Shown piece after piece: positions 4,555 through 6,961 of a stretch of 6,961 nucleotides of DNA. The stretch is from the NCBI GenBank assembly GCA_964560325.1, contig CAZLLV010000342.1, positions 1-6,961 on the forward strand, read 5' to 3'. Within the stretch, counting starts at the first letter, position 1, and each line of letters begins with the position of its first letter. The notes under the pieces are model-generated. The model made no database searches. It was given only the letters and a program-made list of their open reading frames with translations, and was not told the DNA's origin. The DNA comes from CAZLLV01 sp964560325 (lineage in GTDB: Bacteria; Acidobacteriota; Thermoanaerobaculia; Multivoradales; DATKCC01). The position numbers were made by a program, and so were the translations under genes.

Positions 4555-5622
4555 ATGATACCGCGAACCCCGTTCCCCGCGACCTCGGAGGCGAAGACGG
4601 CCGTCCGTGCCGAGCCCCCGGCCTGGCGTAAAGCCCTCGCCGAGGCGGTCACCGACCCGCGGGAGCTGCTCGATCTGTTGGCGCTGCCGGCGGACTTCCT
4701 GCCGGCGGCGGAGCGGGCGGCGGAGCTCTTCGGGCTGCGGGTGCCGCGCGGCTACGTGGCGCGGATGCGGCCGGGCGATCCGGCCGACCCGCTGCTCCTC
4801 CAGGTGCTGCCGCTCGGGCGCGAGCTCGAGGAGGTGCCCGGCTGGGTGCCCGACCCGCTCGCCGAGGCCGAGGTCTCGCCCCGCCCGGGCCTGCTCCACA
4901 AGTACCGGGGGCGGGTGCTGCTGGTCACCACCGGCGCCTGCGCCGTCCACTGCCGCTACTGCTTCCGGCGCCACTTCCCGTACGCCGAGGCGCACCCGGG
5001 GTGGAATCGATCGGAAGCCACGGGGGGCTGGGACGAGACGCTCGCCCACGTCGCGGCCGACCCGGAGGTGCGTGAGGTGATCCTCTCGGGCGGCGACCCG
5101 CTGACGCTCTCGGACGAGCGGCTGGCGGGGCTGGTGGCGCGGATCGAGGCGATCCCGCACGTCGAGCGCCTGCGCATCCACACGCGGAACCCGGTGGTGC
5201 TGCCCGAGCGGGTCGACGGCCGGCTCCTCGCCTGGCTCGGGGGCACGCGGCTCGCGACCGTCGTGGTGGTACACGCCAACCACGCGCGCGAGATCGACGG
5301 CTCGGTGCGGGAGGCGTTCGCGAGGCTCCGCGCCGCCGGGGCGACGCTCCTCAACCAGTCGGTGCTGCTCGCGGGGGTCAACGACTCGGCTCACGCGCTC
5401 GCCGATCTCTCCGAGGCGCTCTTCGACGCGGGCGCCATGCCCTACTACCTCCACCTCCTCGACCGGGTGGCGGGCGCGGCGCACTTCGACGTGCCGGAGG
5501 AGCGCGCGCGGCGGCTGGTGGGGGAGGTGGCGGCGGGGCTGCCGGGGTACCTGGTGCCGCGACTGGTGCGCGAGGTGCCGGGGGCGCCGGCGAAGGTGGT
5601 GGTGGCGCCGGCCCTGCCGTAG
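4555..5622 (+). CDS. epmB: EF-P beta-lysylation protein, lysine 2,3-aminomutase-type radical SAM enzyme
   Basis: 355 residues from ATG 4555 (E. coli EpmB/YjeK is about 342). The enzyme uses a [4Fe-4S] cluster, S-adenosylmethionine and PLP to convert (S)-alpha-lysine to (R)-beta-lysine, the substrate EpmA attaches to EF-P. The radical SAM motif CxxxCxxC is at residues 129-136 (CAVHCRYC), followed by FRRHFPYAE, a family hallmark. The SAM-binding SGGDPL is at 178-183, LLNQSVLLAGVND and DAGAMPYYLHLLDRVAGAAHF are typical later blocks, and a lysine near the C-terminus (about residue 347, GAPAK) fits the PLP-binding position. The N-terminal domain (WRKALAEAVTDPRELLDLL) matches the family from about residue 24, so the start at 4555 fits; an in-frame ATG at 4483 would add 24 residues unlike the family. 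No strong SD precedes 4555. A short insertion (HPGWNRSEATGGW) lies after the cluster loop. It is divergent from efp. Confidence 0.95.
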   Translation: MIPRTPFPATSEAKTAVRAEPPAWRKALAEAVTDPRELLDLLALPADFLPAAERAAELFGLRVPRGYVARMRPGDPADPLLLQVLPLGRELEEVPGWVPDPLAEAEVSPRPGLLHKYRGRVLLVTTGACAVHCRYCFRRHFPYAEAHPGWNRSEATGGWDETLAHVAADPEVREVILSGGDPLTLSDERLAGLVARIEAIPHVERLRIHTRNPVVLPERVDGRLLAWLGGTRLATVVVVHANHAREIDGSVREAFARLRAAGATLLNQSVLLAGVNDSAHALADLSEALFDAGAMPYYLHLLDRVAGAAHFDVPEERARRLVGEVAAGLPGYLVPRLVREVPGAPAKVVVAPALP

Positions 5623-5629
5623 GCACGAC

Positions 5630-5648
5630 GGCGGGATGCGATCCCGCC
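5630..5648. terminator. Bidirectional hairpin between converging genes
   Basis: GGCGGGAT (5630-5637) and ATCCCGCC (5641-5648) form a perfect 8-bp stem with a 3-base GCG loop. It lies between the epmB stop (5622) and the stop of the membrane protein gene (5658), only 35 bases apart. No U-run follows on either side, so it may act as a weak or factor-assisted terminator for both. Confidence 0.5.
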
Positions 5649-5657
5649 CGACGCGCG

Positions 5658-6218
5658 CTACGCCTGGGCGCGCAGGCGCCGCCTTCGGCGCTTCGGGCCG
5701 ATGCCGGCCTGGATGGCGACGCCGACCACCACCAGCACCAGGAAGCCGAGGGTGGCGGTGGCGGGCTCGGTCGAGATCGATTCGACGATCAGCCCGGCGC
5801 CGGCGACCGCCGAGAGCAGGATGAGCGCCAGCTCGAAGAGCCAGACGGCGACGAGCGCGCAGACGATGCCGCCGACGAGGAAGGCGACGAGGTCGGTGCC
5901 GGAGAGGCTCCCGGCGTCGGCGCCCAAGAGCACGAGCGCGAAGTAGCCGCCGATCAGGAAGCCGGCGAGGCCGATCGCGAGCTTCTGGATGAAGAGCGCG
6001 AGGAAGATGCCGACGATGCCGGCGAGGACGCCGATCACGAGGCCCAGGCCCTGGGCGTCGAGCCCGAGAACGCGGGAAGCGAAGTCGAAGCCGAAGTAGA
6101 AGCCGACGACGCCGACCAGCAGCCAGAAGATGCGGCGACCGGCCACCAGCAGCACGAGCCCGAAGACGAGAGGCAGCCACTGGAGCCCGAAGGGGCTGTC
6201 CGGAAAGATCTCGGGCAT
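5658..6218 (-). CDS. Polytopic membrane protein, DUF4203/TMEM198-like
   Basis: 186 residues from ATG 6218. About seven hydrophobic helices are visible: roughly residues 12-27, 30-48, 57-78, 80-99, 110-128, 130-146 and 157-173. Small-residue glycine motifs occur in several of them (VGVVGFYFGF, GVLAGIVGIFLALFIQ, GFLIGGYFALVLLG). The alternating pattern of Gly-rich transmembrane pairs resembles DUF4203 (TMEM198-like) proteins, whose bacterial role is unknown. The C-terminus is a very basic tail (PKRRRRRLRAQA), likely cytoplasmic by the positive-inside rule. No signal peptide apart from the first helix, and no catalytic motif. A frame open to 6416 exists, but it overlaps the divergent helicase gene. 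No Shine-Dalgarno precedes the ATG; a TACGAT six bases upstream could be a -10 for a leaderless message. The gene converges with epmB and is not obviously linked to it in function. Confidence 0.75.
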   Translation of the reverse strand: MPEIFPDSPFGLQWLPLVFGLVLLVAGRRIFWLLVGVVGFYFGFDFASRVLGLDAQGLGLVIGVLAGIVGIFLALFIQKLAIGLAGFLIGGYFALVLLGADAGSLSGTDLVAFLVGGIVCALVAVWLFELALILLSAVAGAGLIVESISTEPATATLGFLVLVVVGVAIQAGIGPKRRRRRLRAQA

Positions 6219-6276
6219 GGGCGTATCGTAACCCGGCGCGGCACCCGAAGGGCCGACCGCGACATAATGGAGCGCG
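6219..6276. promoter_or_regulatory. Compact divergent promoter region of the membrane protein and helicase genes
   Basis: Only 58 bases lie between the two divergent starts. On the + strand CATAAT (6263-6268) matches the -10 consensus at five of six positions and ends eight bases before the helicase ATG. On the - strand TACGAT ends six bases before the membrane protein ATG. Neither has a recognisable -35. If used, both would give leaderless or nearly leaderless messages. GGAG (6269-6272) would be a short SD for the helicase if transcription starts further upstream. Confidence 0.35.
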
Positions 6277-6961
6277 ATGAGACACGAAGACACTCCCATG
6301 GGGGCGATCCCCCAACACCCGGTCGAGACCACCGACCGCACCTTCGAATCGCTGGGCCTCGACCCGGCGTTGGTCGACACCCTCGACGAGATCGGCTTCG
6401 AGCACCCGACGCCCATTCAGGAGCAGGTTATCCCGCTCGCCCTCGACGGCCACGACGTGATCGGCCTTGCGATGACCGGCTCCGGCAAGACGGCCGCCTT
6501 CGTGCTGCCGATCGCCGAGCGGCTCCACCACGGACGGGGAGTGCGCGCCCTGATCCTCTCTCCGACCCGCGAGATCGCCCTCCAGACCAAGGCGTTCCTC
6601 GACATCTTCGGCCGCGACCACGACCTCTTGACCGCCTGCCTGATCGGCGGCGTCAAGTACGGGCCGCAGCTCCGCGACCTGCGCAACGAGCCGGACGTGG
6701 TGGTCGCGACCCCGGGCCGCCTGCTCGACCACGTCGAGCGCCGCACCGTGTCGCTCGGCGCGATCGAGGAGCTGGTGATCGACGAGGCCGACCACATGCT
6801 CGACCTCGGCTTCCTGCCGCAGGTGCAGCGGGTGCTCGAGCTGCTGCCGCGCGACCGGCGCACGAAGCACTTCTCGGCCACCATTCCTGAGCTCGTGGAG
6901 CTGATCGACAAACGGTTACTCTACGATCCCGTGCTAGTCGACCTTCGCCCCGCCACCCGCG
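6277..6961 (+). CDS. DEAD-box ATP-dependent RNA helicase (5' part)
   Basis: The first 228 codons are visible; the gene runs off the right edge. DEAD-box helicases unwind short RNA duplexes or remodel ribonucleoproteins using ATP, in ribosome assembly, RNA decay or cold adaptation. Domain 1 is complete in its motifs. The Q motif is at about residues 23-48 (FESLGLDP to GFEHPTPIQ). Motif I is MTGSGKT at 66-72, motif Ia SPTREIALQ at 95-103, the GG segment at 124-125 and motif Ib TPGR at 145-148. Motif II is DEAD at 169-172 (LVIDEADHMLDLGF), and motif III is SAT at 200-202. The first base usually found as Leu in PTRELA is Ile here, a conservative change. Start ATG 6277 has GGAG four bases upstream; an ATG at 6298 is an alternative. 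Domain 2 and any C-terminal extension, which would separate RhlE-, DbpA- or CsdA-type proteins, are outside the window, so no symbol is given. Confidence 0.93.
   Translation, partial: MRHEDTPMGAIPQHPVETTDRTFESLGLDPALVDTLDEIGFEHPTPIQEQVIPLALDGHDVIGLAMTGSGKTAAFVLPIAERLHHGRGVRALILSPTREIALQTKAFLDIFGRDHDLLTACLIGGVKYGPQLRDLRNEPDVVVATPGRLLDHVERRTVSLGAIEELVIDEADHMLDLGFLPQVQRVLELLPRDRRTKHFSATIPELVELIDKRLLYDPVLVDLRPATR

Noticed and set aside
3891..4652. Upstream extension of the epmA frame to 587 codons
   Set aside because: The extension overlaps efp in another frame and the start of epmB on the other strand, and known EpmA proteins begin just before the WRPTA segment.
4429..6870. An 813-codon - strand open frame
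   Set aside because: It is antisense to epmB and the helicase gene and has the Arg/His/Pro-rich composition typical of shadow frames in high-GC DNA; both opposing genes have unmistakable family motifs.

Overview
This is a GC-rich bacterial chromosomal window with tightly packed genes and two noncoding gaps. No 16S or other taxonomic marker is present. The very high GC, the complete EF-P lysylation module and a long cysteine-motif/TPR protein fit a free-living Gram-negative lineage; an Acidobacteriota member of the Thermoanaerobaculia type is my best guess, at low confidence.

Layout, left to right. (1) Positions 1-182 hold the 3' end of an AhpD/carboxymuconolactone decarboxylase-like gene on the + strand. 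(2) Positions 183-487 are a convergent gap with GC-rich inverted and direct repeats, including a perfect 30-bp inverted repeat. (3) On the - strand lies a two-gene locus: a 58-residue secreted-peptide gene (1940-2116, strong Shine-Dalgarno, clear signal peptide), then a very stable UUCG-capped hairpin, then a 450-residue protein with three CxxC pairs followed by TPR-like helices (GTG start at 1840). (4) Positions 2117-2888 show no convincing gene. They hold the peptide gene's probable AT-rich promoter, a 7-7-7 palindrome, a three-way-junction-like leader and a second long GC-rich inverted repeat. (5) Positions 2889-5622 are a complete EF-P modification cluster: efp and epmA overlap by 4 bp on the - strand, and epmB is divergent on the + strand. 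(6) A polytopic DUF4203-like membrane protein on the - strand converges on epmB. (7) The 5' part of a DEAD-box RNA helicase gene (+) runs off the window and is divergent from the membrane protein gene.

How the genes work together. EpmB isomerises lysine to (R)-beta-lysine, EpmA ligates it to Lys34 of EF-P, and modified EF-P relieves ribosome stalling at polyproline. Together with the RNA helicase this makes the right half a translation/RNA-themed housekeeping region. The most unusual part is the left half: a small exported peptide encoded directly upstream of a TPR protein, with RNA structures both before the peptide gene and between the two genes. The arrangement resembles peptide/TPR-receptor pairs in outline but belongs to no such family I recognise, and its function is inferred, not shown.
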